Shown here: piece by piece, positions 44,893 through 53,417 of the stretch
Layout of the letters: the number at the start of each line of letters is the position of its first letter
Numbering within the stretch: the first letter of the stretch is position 1
NCBI GenBank assembly: GCA_038146865.1
Contig: JAYQSL010000002.1
Span: 712,617-776,616, forward strand
Source: GCA-2709075 sp038146865
Lineage (GTDB): Bacteria > Pseudomonadota > Alphaproteobacteria > MPNO01 > UBA2964
Length of the DNA stretch: 64,000 nt
Reading direction: 5' to 3'
Made by a program: the position numbers and the translations under genes
Notes under the pieces: generated by a model
Seen by the model: only the letters and a program-made list of their open reading frames with translations
What the model was told of the DNA's origin: nothing
Databases searched by the model: none

Positions 44893-45305
44893 TGTCACCA
44901 CCAAAGATTTTACGTATGGCTCACTTCTCCATAGCAGTAACAGATGTCGAAAAGAGCAGGGATTTCTATTGCGATGTTGTGGGTTGCAAACATCTTGTCA
45001 CCACTCCAAATGGAAACATGTCCTTTATCGACGCTGGTGGAGATTGCTTGATACTGTGTAAGCGTGAAGGGCCGATAAACCCGGAGTTAGACGATCACAA
45101 TGGTGTTCACCACTCTTTCATGGTGGAAGACTCGGTTGCCTATGCACAAGCGCGTAAAAACCTCGAGCAAAGTGGGGTCGAAATCTTTTTCGAAGAAGAT
45201 AGACAGGGCGGAGTCGTTAATGGCCCACGATTCTACTTTCGAGATCCAGACGGAACTGTCTTGGAATATATCGATCTCACGAGTTATTCCGGTGAGCCCA
45301 GCTAG
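44892..45305 (+). CDS. VOC-family protein, second of a tandem pair
   Basis: 137 residues, clearly paralogous to the preceding gene: MAHFSIAVTDVEKSRDFYCDVVG opening, His pair in GVHHSFMV, FEEDRQGGVVNGPR, RDPDGTVLEYIDLTSY. The shared triad positions (His, His, Glu) are preserved in both copies. It starts within the upstream stop, so both proteins are made together and may form a heterodimer, as VOC proteins dimerise; that is inference. Confidence 0.82.
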   Translation: MSPPKILRMAHFSIAVTDVEKSRDFYCDVVGCKHLVTTPNGNMSFIDAGGDCLILCKREGPINPELDDHNGVHHSFMVEDSVAYAQARKNLEQSGVEIFFEEDRQGGVVNGPRFYFRDPDGTVLEYIDLTSYSGEPS

Positions 45306-45379
45306 TCGATTTACAACGCAGAGGTCAACAAAAGTGGTCGTCTGAACGATTAAATGGGCAACCCACAGACAAGTAAAGA

Positions 45380-45418
45380 CTAAAACAGTTTGACATGTCC
45401 CGTTAAACTGGTCTGTTT
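45380..45418 (-). terminator. Possible terminator after rpsD
   Basis: CAGTTT and AAACTG pair across about 13 bases and, read on the minus strand, end in a short TTTT run about 60 bases past the rpsD stop. The stem is short, so this is weak. Confidence 0.3.
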
Positions 45419-45459
45419 TTCTGCCCTGTTTAAGCAGCAATCGGCTATACGGAACCTGA

Positions 45460-46077
45460 TTAACGCGAATAAAATTCGATGACCAGGTTTGGTTCCATCA
45501 ACACCGGATAGGGAACGTCTGCAAGGCCGGGGGTTCTTATAAAACTACCCTTCATGGAATTGTGATCCACCTGAATATATTCCGGCACCTCACGTTCGAC
45601 AGAGTCCACAGCCTCGAGAACCATCGGAATCTGTCGAGATTTTTCTCGGACCTCAATAACGTCTCCGTCTTTCAAGCGATAAGAGGGAATATTTACCCTT
45701 TTGCCGTTAACCAAAATGTGCCCGTGGTTAATAAATTGACGGGCTGCGAACACGGTTGGAACAAATTTCATGCGATATACCACCGCATCGAGCCTGCGCT
45801 CCAATAGCCCAATTAGGTTCTCCGAGGTATCTCCTCGGCGTCTCGTGGCTTCTTCATAAGTCCGCCGAAACTGCTTTTCAGTGATATTGCCGTAATAACC
45901 CTTCAATCGCTGCTTAGCTGCCAGCTGGAGACCAAAGTCTGAGGGTTTACGCCTTCGTGCCTGACCATGTTCACCAGGACGATATTCACGCACGTTGAAA
46001 GGAGACTTTGGACGACCCCACAAATTACACATGAGGCGTCGGTTGATTTTGTATTTTGCGCTTTGGCGTTTGCTCAT
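45460..46077 (-). CDS. rpsD: 30S ribosomal protein S4
   Basis: 205 residues matching bacterial S4: N-terminal KYKINRRLMCNLWGRPKSPF, the assembly domain QYRLKGYYGNITEKQF-like middle, and the S4 RNA-binding domain around residues 95-160 (ENLIGLLERRLDAVVYRMKF; INHGHILVNGKRVNIPS). It is transcribed alone, away from the alpha operon, as in many Alphaproteobacteria. A near-consensus promoter about 100 bases upstream gives a structured leader. Confidence 0.97.
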   Translation of the reverse strand: MSKRQSAKYKINRRLMCNLWGRPKSPFNVREYRPGEHGQARRRKPSDFGLQLAAKQRLKGYYGNITEKQFRRTYEEATRRRGDTSENLIGLLERRLDAVVYRMKFVPTVFAARQFINHGHILVNGKRVNIPSYRLKDGDVIEVREKSRQIPMVLEAVDSVEREVPEYIQVDHNSMKGSFIRTPGLADVPYPVLMEPNLVIEFYSR

Positions 46078-46179
46078 TTTAGTTTTCCATCAAATTGTTG
46101 TCCTGATAGTCCATTCCGGCCAGCCGGCGGCGGGAGATCACGAAACGTGCCGTGAGTCCACTTTCTCAGGAATGCGCGA

Positions 46180-46207
46180 AATATAAGGCGTCGAACCTTA
46201 ATGTCAA
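46180..46207 (-). promoter_or_regulatory. Near-consensus sigma70 promoter for rpsD
   Basis: On the minus strand TTGACA (46207-46202) and TATATT (46185-46180) are separated by 16 bases, upstream of a roughly 95-base leader that ends at the rpsD ATG. The leader contains GC-rich inverted repeats (CACG...CGTG and CCGGC...GCCGG-type), so S4 autoregulation is conceivable but unproven. Confidence 0.65.
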
Positions 46208-46234
46208 TCTTTCAATATCGCTCTGCCAGAATGA

Positions 46235-47869
46235 TCAGTTAACGTCAATTGCTTGCATCGGCTCTTTTCCCAGAACCAAGTCGGCTCCTTTTTCACCAAT
46301 CATTAATGCGCACGCATTAGTATGTGCAGACACCAAATCAGGCATTGCTGATGCATCAATAACACGTAAATTTTGACACCCCAGAACACGAAGTTGAGGA
46401 TCCAGAACGGCTTGATCTCCGGCTCCCATCGGGCAAGTAGCAACAGGATGTTCAACTGTTCGACAGGTATTCCGAAGGTATTGATCTATTTCATCATCGG
46501 TTTTTACTGATGGCCCGGGCAGAACTTCATCACCACGATAAGGGTCCATTGCATTCTGCATTCCGACATCTCTTCCAATCTTGAAACCATTGCGGAGGAC
46601 AGCGATATCATCCGGGTCAGAAAAAAAGTTAAAAAATATTCTTACCTTATCTGCCGGGTTAGAAGAACGAAGTTTTATCTCACCGCGACTCTTTGGGTGA
46701 AGCAAAGCCGGCCGGATCGCGTAACCATCAACATATTTTTTCTTTAAACCAGGAAACCAAAGGTGGGCATTAAGGGGAGCCCCCCGAAACATATATTCAA
46801 TATCCGGAACTTCTAGTTCCGCAGAAGTCTTAATAAAGGCATGCATACCTCCCGGAAGAACAGTTGCGGGCCCTTTACGAAGTAAATAAGCCTGTAACAT
46901 CGAAACAATCATGCGATCAAATCGCATTTCTTCCCTAAACTGGCTAGAGTTTTGGTCTGGCCGTGACCAAGCAATAGTGGTCGCTAAATGGTCTTGCAGG
47001 TTTTTGCCCACGGGAAGGTCCACAATTGGATCTATCCCAATATCCCGCAAATGATCCGCGGGTCCAATTCCAGATAACATAAGTATTTGAGGAGAATTGA
47101 TACTTCCCCCCGATAATATAACTTCACCACTCGCAAAGGCTTTGAATTTCTGCCCACGTTGCAAATATTCTATTCCAATCGCTTTTTTTCCCTCTAATAA
47201 AACCTTTGCCGTGAGCGCATTCGTTTTAATAGTAAGGTTTTCTCTGCCTTCAGCGGGCCGAAGATGTGCATTCGCTGAGGAGGACCTCCAACCGTTTCGA
47301 ATAGTATATTGGCTTCTGCTAAAGCCTACAGGATCAGGTCCGTTATAATCATCCGTGACAGGCCAGCCAGCCTGTTCAGCAGCTTCGAGCCAGGCTGAGT
47401 AGAGAGAATCCACGGTCTTCCCATATTGGGTCCCTACAGGACCTTTCCCACCTCTTCGAGAACTATCACCAAATTCCCATGACTCAGCGCGTTTGAAATA
47501 GGGGAGAACCTCTCCAAAGGACCAGCCTGGCGCTCCATTTCTAGCCCAACGATCATAATCGCCAGGATGACCACGTGTATAAGCCATATGGTTAATTGAG
47601 CTTGAGCCCCCCAGGACTTTCCCTCGTTTTACTTCAAGCCTACGGCCATTGAACCCTGGTATGGGTTCTGACTCGTAGTGCCAATCGTGAAGCTTCCACT
47701 CCTGCATTTTTTGAAAGGCTAACGGGACATGGATAAGCGGATCCCAATCTTTACCTCCAGCTTCCAAGAGTAGGACCTTATTTGAACCATCTTCCGTCAG
47801 TCGATCAGCGAGCGTGCAACCTGCTGAACCGGCACCCACGATTATGAAGTCATAATTATTTCCGCTCAT
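46235..47869 (-). CDS. GMC-family oxidoreductase (choline dehydrogenase-like)
   Basis: 544-residue FAD enzyme that oxidises an alcohol or related group. The ADP-binding motif FIIVGAGSAGCTLADRL opens the protein, GGSSSINHMAYTRGHPGDYDRW holds GMC signature 1, and SGGSINSPQILMLSGIGP is signature 2. The C-terminal HPVATCPMG carries the catalytic His. Length fits BetA/AlkJ-like members. It overlaps the upstream TrmJ-like gene by 14 bases, so co-transcription is likely. The substrate cannot be told from BetA alone. Confidence 0.9.
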   Translation of the reverse strand: MSGNNYDFIIVGAGSAGCTLADRLTEDGSNKVLLLEAGGKDWDPLIHVPLAFQKMQEWKLHDWHYESEPIPGFNGRRLEVKRGKVLGGSSSINHMAYTRGHPGDYDRWARNGAPGWSFGEVLPYFKRAESWEFGDSSRRGGKGPVGTQYGKTVDSLYSAWLEAAEQAGWPVTDDYNGPDPVGFSRSQYTIRNGWRSSSANAHLRPAEGRENLTIKTNALTAKVLLEGKKAIGIEYLQRGQKFKAFASGEVILSGGSINSPQILMLSGIGPADHLRDIGIDPIVDLPVGKNLQDHLATTIAWSRPDQNSSQFREEMRFDRMIVSMLQAYLLRKGPATVLPGGMHAFIKTSAELEVPDIEYMFRGAPLNAHLWFPGLKKKYVDGYAIRPALLHPKSRGEIKLRSSNPADKVRIFFNFFSDPDDIAVLRNGFKIGRDVGMQNAMDPYRGDEVLPGPSVKTDDEIDQYLRNTCRTVEHPVATCPMGAGDQAVLDPQLRVLGCQNLRVIDASAMPDLVSAHTNACALMIGEKGADLVLGKEPMQAIDVN

Positions 47870-48686
47870 TTTTGCTCTTCCTACGTCTATTTTGCTCCGT
47901 TGGTATGAGTTTTTTATTTGCTAACGCCACCACGACCCCACGTAAGGTTCTTACCTCCTGATCCGTCAATCTTATTCTGTTAAAAATATTGCGAATATTT
48001 CTTACCATTCGGGGTCTTTTTTCTGGCACCCGAAGAAATCCGGAATTATCGAGCTCATCTTCCAAATGTTTGTAAAAAGCTATCAAATCACTCTGGGAAG
48101 CGAGTTCTCCACCGAAACCCTTTCTGACGATCTCCGAGGGCGAGGTTACACCACCGGAAAGACGCCACTCATAACCCAAAAGTAAGACTGTTTGAGCTAA
48201 ATTAATAGATGAAAAAGCCGGATTTGTAGGAACGTTAACTAGGGTATCGGCAAGCGCCAAATCATCGTTGTTAAGACCTACGCGCTCCGGTCCAAATAGT
48301 ATGCCCGCTCTCTGGCCAGCATGATCGATAGCATTCCGAATATCCTCACTCCATTCCCGCGGCGATTGAACTACCTTGACCATATCACGAAGGCGCGCTG
48401 TTGTGGCGGCAAGACGCTGCAAATCAAACACAGCATCATCTGTCGTAGTATAATGTGATGCCGTTTCTAGAACTGAATAAGCCCCCGATGAGGCATTAAT
48501 AGCCTTTGCGCTTGGCCAATCAAACTGACATCTCACCAGTCTCAATTCCCTAAGCCCAAAATTTAGCATCGCGCGTGCGGCCATTCCAACATTCTCCGCC
48601 AGAGACGGTTCCACTAAAATCACGACCGGTGCTGGAGCGGTTGTGCGCTCTTTAACAAGCTTTTTAGTTGGTTGTTGGTCACTCAA
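47856..48686 (-). CDS. TrmJ-like tRNA/rRNA 2'-O-methyltransferase (SpoU family)
   Basis: 276 residues with the SPOUT knot: ILVEPSLAENVGMAARAMLNFG (motif 1, N-terminal), GILFGPERVGLNNDDL (motif 2, near residues 130-146) and NPAFSSINLAQTVLLLGYEW (motif 3). This is the TrmJ pattern that methylates position 32 of tRNAs. A basic C-terminal tail ends NRRRKSKNERK. The start is a TTG at 48686 (no ATG nearby). It follows cimA by 12 bases in the same operon. Confidence 0.85.
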   Translation of the reverse strand: MSDQQPTKKLVKERTTAPAPVVILVEPSLAENVGMAARAMLNFGLRELRLVRCQFDWPSAKAINASSGAYSVLETASHYTTTDDAVFDLQRLAATTARLRDMVKVVQSPREWSEDIRNAIDHAGQRAGILFGPERVGLNNDDLALADTLVNVPTNPAFSSINLAQTVLLLGYEWRLSGGVTSPSEIVRKGFGGELASQSDLIAFYKHLEDELDNSGFLRVPEKRPRMVRNIRNIFNRIRLTDQEVRTLRGVVVALANKKLIPTEQNRRRKSKNERK

Positions 48687-48698
48687 AGGGAAGGCTCA

Positions 48699-50288
48699 CT
48701 ATTGCGCACCAGATTTAAACAGTCGATAAGTAATTGCATCGTGGAGAGCATTATAGGACGCATCTATAACATTTGCTGACACCCCAACCGTTGACCAACT
48801 TTCTCCAGTGCCATCCTGACTTTCAATCAGCACTCTTGTGATAGCCATCGTACCTTCACCCGGCGTCAAAATCCTGACCTTATAGTCGACCAAACGCATA
48901 TCATCTAGGGCCGGGTACTCTGGCGTAAGCGCCTTTCTAAGCGCATTGTCTAAAGCGTTTACGGGGCCATTGCCCTCCGCTACCTCGATGAGGTTTCTGC
49001 CTTTGACTTCGAGCTTTATGGTAGCTTCAGAGAGGGTAACAAGTTCACCTTTTGCATTCCATCTCCGTTCATCAGTTACGCGAAAACTTTGCAGCTGAAA
49101 ATAATTAGGCACTTCTTCAAGCGCCCTTCGAGCGAGCAACTCGAAACTCGCTTCAGCACCATCATAAGCGAAGCCTCTGCTTTCCCGATATTTTACATCA
49201 TCCAATAACCGGGCAACTTTTGCGCTGTCCTGGTCTATTTCAATCCCTATTTCTCTGAAACGGGCCATCACATTTGAACGACCAGCCTGATCAGAAACGA
49301 GAATATGTCTCTGGTTACCAACCTTCTCCGGCTCAATGTGCTCATAAGTTTTAGGATCTTTTTCTATCGCTGAAACATGTAGCCCACCCTTATGGGCGAA
49401 TGCGCGTTCTCCAACATAGGCAGCAGCCGTATTTGGATTCTTATTCAAACGTTCATCCAAGAACCGAGATAATGGAGTCAGTCGCGACAAGTCGTCCGCG
49501 TTCATACCTGTTGTATAACCCATCTTAAAAACCAATGATGGAATGATCGAAATCAGATTAGCATTTCCGCAACGCTCCCCAAGCCCATTCAACGTTCCCT
49601 GAACTTGGCGCACTCCAGCCCTCACAGCGGCTAATGAATTGGCAACTGCATTATCTGTATCGTCATGACAATGGATCCCAAGATTTGAACCGGGAATCTC
49701 TTTTGTTACCTCACCAATAATCCGCTCTACCTCATCTGGCAGGGTTCCGCCGTTTGTGTCGCAAAGAATAATCCACCGTGCGCCAGCGTCTAAAGCGGCC
49801 GAAACACATGAGGTTGCAAAATCCGGGTTTTCTTTATAACCATCGAAAAAATGTTCAGCATCAAAGACCACCTCTGCAACCTTGTTTACCGCAAGCGACA
49901 CAGAGTCACGTATCATTGATACGTTCTCTTCTAGGCCTACCCCGAGAGCGACCTTTGCGTGAAAATCCCAAGTCTTACCTACGAGACAGACCACGTCGCA
50001 TCGACTATTGAACAGCGCTGTAAGGCCTGGATCGTTATCTGCAGAACGTCCCGCGCGACGAGTCATACCAAAAGCCGAGAGGCGGGCCCTAGAGAGTGTC
50101 GGTGGTTCCGCAAAAAACGAGTCATCGGTAGGGTTTGCACCCGGCCAACCACCTTCAATGTAGTCAATACCAATGCGGTCCAATTCTCGGGCTACAGCGG
50201 CTTTATCCGCGGCAGTAAAATCTACACCCTGTGTTTGAGCTCCGTCTCTCAGGGTTGAGTCGTAAATGTAGACCCTTTTATCATTCAT
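48699..50288 (-). CDS. cimA: (R)-citramalate synthase
   Basis: About 529 residues of the isopropylmalate/homocitrate/citramalate synthase family; condenses pyruvate and acetyl-CoA in an isoleucine route. YDSTLRDGAQTQGV is the catalytic opening with the metal-binding Asp, and GLGERCGNANLIS and GIHCHDDTDNAVANSL bear the metal-binding His residues. RAFAHKGGLHVSA is the family's C-terminal signature, and a LeuA dimer/regulatory domain follows. ATG 50288 is preferred, as it overlaps the cysS stop; the frame is open further upstream through cysS. It sits in a cysS-cimA-trmJ operon. Distinguishing it from 2-isopropylmalate synthase rests on the cimA-type YDSTLRDGAQTQGV spacing, so some doubt remains. 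Confidence 0.87.
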   Translation of the reverse strand: MNDKRVYIYDSTLRDGAQTQGVDFTAADKAAVARELDRIGIDYIEGGWPGANPTDDSFFAEPPTLSRARLSAFGMTRRAGRSADNDPGLTALFNSRCDVVCLVGKTWDFHAKVALGVGLEENVSMIRDSVSLAVNKVAEVVFDAEHFFDGYKENPDFATSCVSAALDAGARWIILCDTNGGTLPDEVERIIGEVTKEIPGSNLGIHCHDDTDNAVANSLAAVRAGVRQVQGTLNGLGERCGNANLISIIPSLVFKMGYTTGMNADDLSRLTPLSRFLDERLNKNPNTAAAYVGERAFAHKGGLHVSAIEKDPKTYEHIEPEKVGNQRHILVSDQAGRSNVMARFREIGIEIDQDSAKVARLLDDVKYRESRGFAYDGAEASFELLARRALEEVPNYFQLQSFRVTDERRWNAKGELVTLSEATIKLEVKGRNLIEVAEGNGPVNALDNALRKALTPEYPALDDMRLVDYKVRILTPGEGTMAITRVLIESQDGTGESWSTVGVSANVIDASYNALHDAITYRLFKSGAQ

Positions 50289-51690
50289 TTCGCTGACCCC
50301 GTCTCCATATTGTGCCCTGAGGGCCATCCTCCAAAAAAATATTGTTTTTTGCGAGAAGATCTCTGAGCCTATCTGCCTCACCAAAATCTTTTGATTTTCG
50401 TGCTTCATTGCGCTTTGAGATCATTTCTTCTATCTCCGCCTCGCATACGCTTAACCCTGCGTCAGAAGGTTTACCCTTGAACCAAACCTCCGGGTCAACT
50501 TGCAAGATACCAAGCAGATGTCCGCCGGAAAACAAGAGGTTTTTTTTGTATGCAATATCCTCAGTGCTGCCATTGGCTTGAAATATTTCTCTCGCAATAG
50601 AATGAAGCCGACTAATTGCTGCAGGCGTATTAAGGTCGTTTTCCAACTCTAATTGAACTAAATCTGATGTCTTATCTAATTGGGCACTCTCTAGCTCATT
50701 AATTTTAGGCCCTCTTAAAGCCCCATATAGTCGGTCTAGTTCCGATTTTGCTTCAGATAGAGCAGTTATCGAAAAGTTGAGCGGTTGCCGATAATGTGCC
50801 TTCAAAAGCGCTAGCCTGATAGTCTCTCCATGCCATCCCTCTTCGAGTAATTGCCTTACGGTGTAAAAATTACCCAGAGATTTAGACATTTTTTCGCCAT
50901 CAACAGTTAGGTAACCGTTATGCATCCAATATTTAACAAAGGGGGCTCCGTCATGCGCACACACCGATTGCGCAATTTCATTTTCATGGTGAGGAAAAAT
51001 TAAATCCTGCCCACCCCCATGTATATCGAAAGTATTTCCAAGGTGCTTCTCACTCATCGCTGAGCATTCAAGGTGCCAACCCGGCCGCCCATTGCCCCAC
51101 GGGCTTTCCCATCCGGGTTGATCCACGGCAGACGGTTTCCATAAAATGAAATCTGCTGGATCATTTTTGTAAGGCGCCACTTCAACACGCGCCCCGGCTA
51201 TCAGTTCATCCCGAGAATGCCGAGACAACTGGCCGTATTCAGGCATTTTTGTGACCTCAAACAGCACGTGCCCGTCCACATGATAGGCAAAACCTCGGTC
51301 GATCAGGCGCTGGATCATATCAATCATTTCCGGGATATGATCAGTGGCCCGCGGCTCTATGTCTGGGCCTTGATCATTCAATTCTGCCATGTCGTCGTGA
51401 AATTGCTGAGCGCACCGACTGGTAACGGACTCGATGCCATCTCCGGAGGCGCGAGCAGCCTCGATAATTTTATCATCAACATCGGTTATGTTTCTTACAT
51501 AAGTCACTTTTGAGTAAAGCCGACGCAGCAACCTCGCAAGAGTATCAAAAACAACGACCGGCCGGGCATTACCAACATGCGCGTAATCGTAAACGGTGGG
51601 CCCACAGACATACATACGCACATGTTTGTTATCGATAGGCCTAAAATTCTCCTTTGATCTTGTCGCAGAATTATGGATTTTTAACGTCAT
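50281..51690 (-). CDS. cysS: Cysteinyl-tRNA synthetase
   Basis: About 470 residues. MYVCGPTVYDYAHVGNARP holds the zinc-binding Cys and the HIGH-type motif (HVGN), with GWHLECSAMSEKHLG and GGQDLIFPHHENEIAQS carrying the remaining zinc ligands. GEKMSKSLGNF is the KMSKS loop. ATG 51690 is taken because homologues begin TLKIHNSATR; the frame runs on to 51756 inside nadE. The stop overlaps the cimA ATG, and the start follows the nadE stop by one base. Confidence 0.95.
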   Translation of the reverse strand: MTLKIHNSATRSKENFRPIDNKHVRMYVCGPTVYDYAHVGNARPVVVFDTLARLLRRLYSKVTYVRNITDVDDKIIEAARASGDGIESVTSRCAQQFHDDMAELNDQGPDIEPRATDHIPEMIDMIQRLIDRGFAYHVDGHVLFEVTKMPEYGQLSRHSRDELIAGARVEVAPYKNDPADFILWKPSAVDQPGWESPWGNGRPGWHLECSAMSEKHLGNTFDIHGGGQDLIFPHHENEIAQSVCAHDGAPFVKYWMHNGYLTVDGEKMSKSLGNFYTVRQLLEEGWHGETIRLALLKAHYRQPLNFSITALSEAKSELDRLYGALRGPKINELESAQLDKTSDLVQLELENDLNTPAAISRLHSIAREIFQANGSTEDIAYKKNLLFSGGHLLGILQVDPEVWFKGKPSDAGLSVCEAEIEEMISKRNEARKSKDFGEADRLRDLLAKNNIFLEDGPQGTIWRRGQRNE

Positions 51691-51691
51691 A

Positions 51692-53353
51692 TTAAGTTTG
51701 CTCTTTAAATCCATCAGTGATGGGATAACGCCTATCACGTCCAAAGGATCGCTCACTAATTTTTACGCCGGGGGGAGCCTGTCGACGTTTATACTCGGCG
51801 ATTAACAACATCTGCCAAACGCGCACCACCAGCTCCCGATCGTGTCCTCTAGCGACCGTTGCATCAACGCCTAAATCGCGTTCGACTAAACAGCTCAAAA
51901 CTTCGTCCAACACATCATAGGGCGGCAAAGTATCCTGGTCAGTCTGGTCAGGTTTAAGTTCTGCAGATGGCGGTTTTGTGATAATCCTATCGGGCATAAC
52001 TAAACTCGATGGTCCAAGACTGCCAATTGGTTTATTTTTATTTCGCCAACGAGACAGCTCAAAAACCTGCGTTTTGTAGACGTCTTTTAAAACAGAGTAC
52101 CCTCCACACATATCGCCATAAAGTGTTGCATAGCCAACCGACATTTCCGACTTGTTGCCAGTTGAAACAACCATAGACCCGGTTTTGTTTGACAAAGCCA
52201 TGAGAGTCAGACCTCTAGAACGGGACTGAATATTCTCTTCTGTTGTATCGGGAGGGGCATCCTTAAATAATGTCGCCGTCATAAGATCAAAGGCTTCCAT
52301 TGCTGGACCAATATTTATTTCGTCGAGACGAACCCCGAGCATTTCAGCGCAAGACGCCGCATCTTCCAAACTTTCAATTGATGTGTAAGGAGAAGGCATC
52401 ATCAAACAATGAACATTTTTAGGCCCCAAAGCATCGACCGCAACAGCTGCAGTAAGCGCCGAGTCGATCCCTCCGGAGAGCCCAATCAACACCCCTGGGA
52501 AACCATTTTTTTGAACGTAATCCCTTAACCCCAGCATCATTGCAGAGTATACGCTCGCTTCATTGTCCTCCTGCTGGGCCACTCCTCCTGGCGAACAAGA
52601 CCACTCCCCAGATCGTAACTCCCAACAACTTATCTGGAGGTCTTCCAACCAATCCGAGCACCGGACCTTAAGAATTCTATCCGAGCCTAGGACAAAGGAC
52701 CCGCCATCAAAGACGAGTTCATCCTGACCACCCACCTGATTCACGTATAAAAGAGGTAGACCACTCTCCCCTACCCTCGCGGACGCAAAACTCAGGCGTT
52801 GATCCCACTTCTCAAGTGAATAAGGGGACCCATTCAATACAATTAACAACTGAGCCCCTGACTCCTGGAGACACTCAGTCACCTCTGTTCCCCACATATC
52901 CTCACAAATCATAACGCCGAGACGAACCCCTCGAAAGTTTATAGGACCGGGAAGAGGGCCCGATTGAAAAATTCTTTTTTCATCAAAGACCCCGTAATTC
53001 GGCAAATCATGTTTATATCGAATACTTTTTATTTCTCCTTCATCCAACAAAATCGCGGCGTTATAAAGGCTTCCCTTCTCCTGCCAGATCGATCCGAGAA
53101 GGACAGCCGGACCTCCATCCGCTGTCTCTGATGCTAGGAGTTCGACTTGCTGCTTAGCTGCCTCTTGAAAAGAGGGTCGCAAAACAAGATCTTCTGGCGG
53201 ATAACCGGGTATAACAAGCTCACTAGTCACGACAAGATTTGCACCCAGCTCTGCGGCCCGATCCCGAGCTGAGCGAACCTTATTCGCATTTCCAATAACA
53301 TCACCAACAATGGGGTTGATCTGGGCAAGAGCTATAGAAATTGATCCTGTCAC
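51692..53353 (-). CDS. nadE: Glutamine-dependent NAD+ synthetase
   Basis: 553 residues with an N-terminal nitrilase-like amidase (about 1-270) and a C-terminal synthetase. The amidase triad region shows VTSELVIPGYPPEDL (Glu) and VMICEDMWG (Cys); the synthetase has the P-loop GLSGGIDSALTAAV near residue 290. It makes NAD+ from deamido-NAD using glutamine. It leads the operon nadE-cysS-cimA-trmJ-GMC, tightly spaced. Confidence 0.95.
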   Translation of the reverse strand: MTGSISIALAQINPIVGDVIGNANKVRSARDRAAELGANLVVTSELVIPGYPPEDLVLRPSFQEAAKQQVELLASETADGGPAVLLGSIWQEKGSLYNAAILLDEGEIKSIRYKHDLPNYGVFDEKRIFQSGPLPGPINFRGVRLGVMICEDMWGTEVTECLQESGAQLLIVLNGSPYSLEKWDQRLSFASARVGESGLPLLYVNQVGGQDELVFDGGSFVLGSDRILKVRCSDWLEDLQISCWELRSGEWSCSPGGVAQQEDNEASVYSAMMLGLRDYVQKNGFPGVLIGLSGGIDSALTAAVAVDALGPKNVHCLMMPSPYTSIESLEDAASCAEMLGVRLDEINIGPAMEAFDLMTATLFKDAPPDTTEENIQSRSRGLTLMALSNKTGSMVVSTGNKSEMSVGYATLYGDMCGGYSVLKDVYKTQVFELSRWRNKNKPIGSLGPSSLVMPDRIITKPPSAELKPDQTDQDTLPPYDVLDEVLSCLVERDLGVDATVARGHDRELVVRVWQMLLIAEYKRRQAPPGVKISERSFGRDRRYPITDGFKEQT

Positions 53354-53417
53354 TTTTTCAGAGTCCTAAGGTTCAAGAAAATTTAAAAAATCGGGTTACA
53401 ACATGGCATTGGCAACT

